64,000 bases of DNA from Taenia hydatigena (Eukaryota; Platyhelminthes; Cestoda; Cyclophyllidea; Taeniidae): assembly GCA_036345935.2 (NCBI GenBank), contig JADWOT020001577.1, positions 186,001 through 250,000 on the forward strand, read 5' to 3'. Shown piece after piece: positions 61,896 through 64,000 of this stretch (position 1 is the stretch's first letter; the number at the start of each line of letters is the position of its first letter). The notes under the pieces were generated by a model that did not search any database, was not told where the DNA came from, and saw only the letters and a list, made by a program, of their open reading frames with translations. The translations under genes and the position numbers were made by a program.

Positions 61896-64000
61896 GGCCG
61901 GATAGCCGAAATGACAATTCCTCCTCAGAGTTGTGCTACTATTAAAGCAATTAGATGCGTTGGAAAGTTAGGTTCTTGGGGTAAAAGATGAACTTCTCAA
62001 AGATGGGTTCGCCTCTTTAGGAGGACTATTTACTTCGCGGAGCAAGGAGGTAGAGGTCTGAACGTGATTGGTTAGGCAAATAAATGCAGAAAGATGCATC
62101 AAGAAGGCCCCTTAATGAGGTTCTCCGTGACTGGCACTACGATTTTTTTAACGGATCTCTCAAAAAGAGTAGTCGTGGTGGAAGCTAGACTGATGGATGT
62201 CACTCACATTTCCTGCCAAGAGATGGCATCCTACAGAACTTGTTCGTCACTTCCATTACCCTTTCCCATGGCGTTGATTTTTGCAAGACTGCTTATCACT
62301 TGTCATGTGATTGGAAGTGACTTCTTCTTTCCAACACTTACTAAGTGAACAAATATATCTTCCGTCTTCTCCAAACTATCTGTCACTCTAAGGCTCAGAG
62401 GAAGCCTGCTGATAGGGAATGAATGACCACCCCAAAGCGCAAATATCCAGTCTGTCTAAATTCTGTCACTTGTAAATAAAAAGATGCACTTACCTCTTAA
62501 CCAAGACTCTTTAGCAACCATCTTATTGCAGTCACTCAGTTAACCCGTTTTCGCTGCAGTTCGTGAGTGAACGTCACATATGTGTGACGACATGAAGTAT
62601 CAGTGATTAGCAAAAGCAATCGAATATTTTTTCATAATAACTACTAAACAATAAGATATAATAATGTCTGTGTCCTAGAAAACTAAAACTATTTATATTC
62701 TAGGAGTAAACTGCCTTTAATTTTTCTCCGCCCTTGGCTGGTCGAAAAATCTCAAGCTTTAAAATTATCCAGCCCGCCTTTACCATCTTAAAATTTCCCA
62801 CTCTAAATATGGACCACTCTTTTTTCCTTGATACAGGATACAATATCCAAAAGAAATATCAACTTTCTCCATCCAGTGAATTTCGTTTGATTTATGATGC
62901 AACTCGCCCGACAAGTTGGTTCACACCAAAGGTCGTTACGAGCCTTCTTTTGGTCCTCTACAGTTCTCTCACTCCTACAAATACTTTTCGGCCTCCTTAA
63001 AGCCCTCCTCTTCTATTCATTTGTTAATCTTACCATTAAATAAATTAGCTTAAGCTCTTAGTTAAATTGGTTTTTTTGTTTTATGACTGCTACTATAAAA
63101 TTCTTCTTTGTCGCTAAGGCGAAGGCGGGGGATGGGAATGGCGCCTCCGGTTATGTGGATAAGCCCTGACATTGAGACGAGTTAGAGGTCAAATAAATTG
63201 CATAGTCAAAAGTACTTGTTTGAAGTGATTAAATAATTTGTTGAAGTTTTTAGAAAAGAACCAGCTCAACATTAAAGAGCCCCTTTAAGCATTCCGCTCG
63301 TGCTGTACAGTCTCACTTTCCTTTTCCAAGGAGACACACTCTTACTGGAAGATCGGAGATGAGGCTTTTCCCACCATGCTAATTGCTACCTCACTTTTAG
63401 ATTCCAACTTTCCGCTCAACTTTTCACGTGATTTTGTTGATGTCACTATGAGAATAAGGCGGGTGAAGATGAGGATTAAATTGAAATGGTATCTCATTTA
63501 CGTCTCATTCTTCTCCGCCGAAATGCGACGTGAAACATCCTCACAGATAAGTTTTTGAGCACTCCATTCATCCAGGGGCATTGTGAAGTAGGCAGATCTG
63601 AGTTGAGTCCTGAATGTTCATTACTTGCAGGGTATTGCTAGCGGACGAATTCACCACTTCACCACTCCACAACCATTGAAGCAATGGTGGTCTGTTAGCC
63701 GGGAGCGATGCTTTGGAAACGCATGGTGGTGGTGAGGTATCAACCAATGGTTAACTCATTGAATGCGTACCTACAGGAGATACTTTCTTACAAGTCAGTC
63801 TGCCAGCAAGAAGTGAGGAAGGGATTTATGTTCTTTGCGGCTGACTGTCAGGTCTTGTCAATGTGTATGGAGTGGAAGAGGGAGTGGGTGCCATACGGGT
63901 GTGAGTTAGGTGTTGTCTCATTCCTACTGAGCATGATTCCAAGGTGCTTGTTAGAAGCTTCTTCTACCTGTTATTGTCAATTCGCTCACCACAATTGAAG
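61896..64000. other. Non-coding end of window
   Basis: No gene recognised. It contains a further copy of the inverted motif (62573-62588). Open frames at 62734-63000 and 63708-63998 show no known domain. Confidence 0.4.
62573..62588. repeat. Near-palindrome GTCACATATGTGTGAC
   Basis: One base away from the perfect palindrome at 40574-40589. Some similarity continues downstream (ACATGAAGTATCAGTGATTAGC against ACATAAGGCCCGAACCGTAGTGCTAGC), so it is probably a fragment of the same repeat family. Confidence 0.5.

Noticed and set aside
63708..63998. 96-codon open frame at the window end
   Set aside because: Unrecognised; no splice or promoter evidence.

Overview
The window looks like nuclear DNA of a flatworm, most likely a tapeworm. 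The genes are eukaryotic, with many introns and GT-AG splice sites. Intron sizes include a very short class (34, 35 and 37 bp) and a class near 71-82 bp, as is typical of flatworms. The DNA is moderately AT-rich and gene-poor, with decayed LTR-type repeats. The organism assignment is inference. All gene models were built by hand from splice consensus, reading phase and family alignment from memory; no search was run.

Layout. (1) 1-732: C-terminal end of a DEG/ENaC-type sodium channel whose 5' part lies outside the window. (2) 733-14.9 kb: mostly non-coding DNA with decayed LTR-like repeats. (3) 14.9-17.4 kb: a weak candidate signal-peptide exon on the + strand, and a better-supported two-exon gene on the - strand for a 90-residue secreted protein with its own TATA box. 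(4) 17.4-26 kb: non-coding DNA with solo LTRs and a retroelement remnant. (5) 25985-27926: a complete tubulin-folding cofactor B gene (6 exons, 246 aa). (6) 28584-36295: a complete cytosolic valyl-tRNA synthetase gene (16 exons, 1289 aa). It lacks the N-terminal GST domain known from animal ValRS but carries a GST-C-like domain at its C terminus. (7) 37774-53507, - strand: a complete Delta-type Notch ligand gene (9 exons including a 49-nt micro-exon, 771 aa) with signal peptide, MNNL, DSL, 8 EGF repeats, one membrane segment and a cytoplasmic tail. (8) 53.6-64 kb: mostly non-coding, with simple repeats and one arm of a long inverted repeat.

The genes do not form a functional cluster: ion channel, tubulin chaperone, translation and Notch signalling. 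TBCB and ValRS run head to tail 657 bp apart. ValRS and the Delta gene converge across a CATC-rich satellite. The most unusual items are the ValRS with a C-terminal GST-like domain, an inverted repeat about 21 kb apart with a 239-bp core that is identical between arms (one arm inside a Delta intron), the small secreted gene at 16.4-17.3 kb, and a Ser-to-Thr change in the ENaC selectivity-filter motif.
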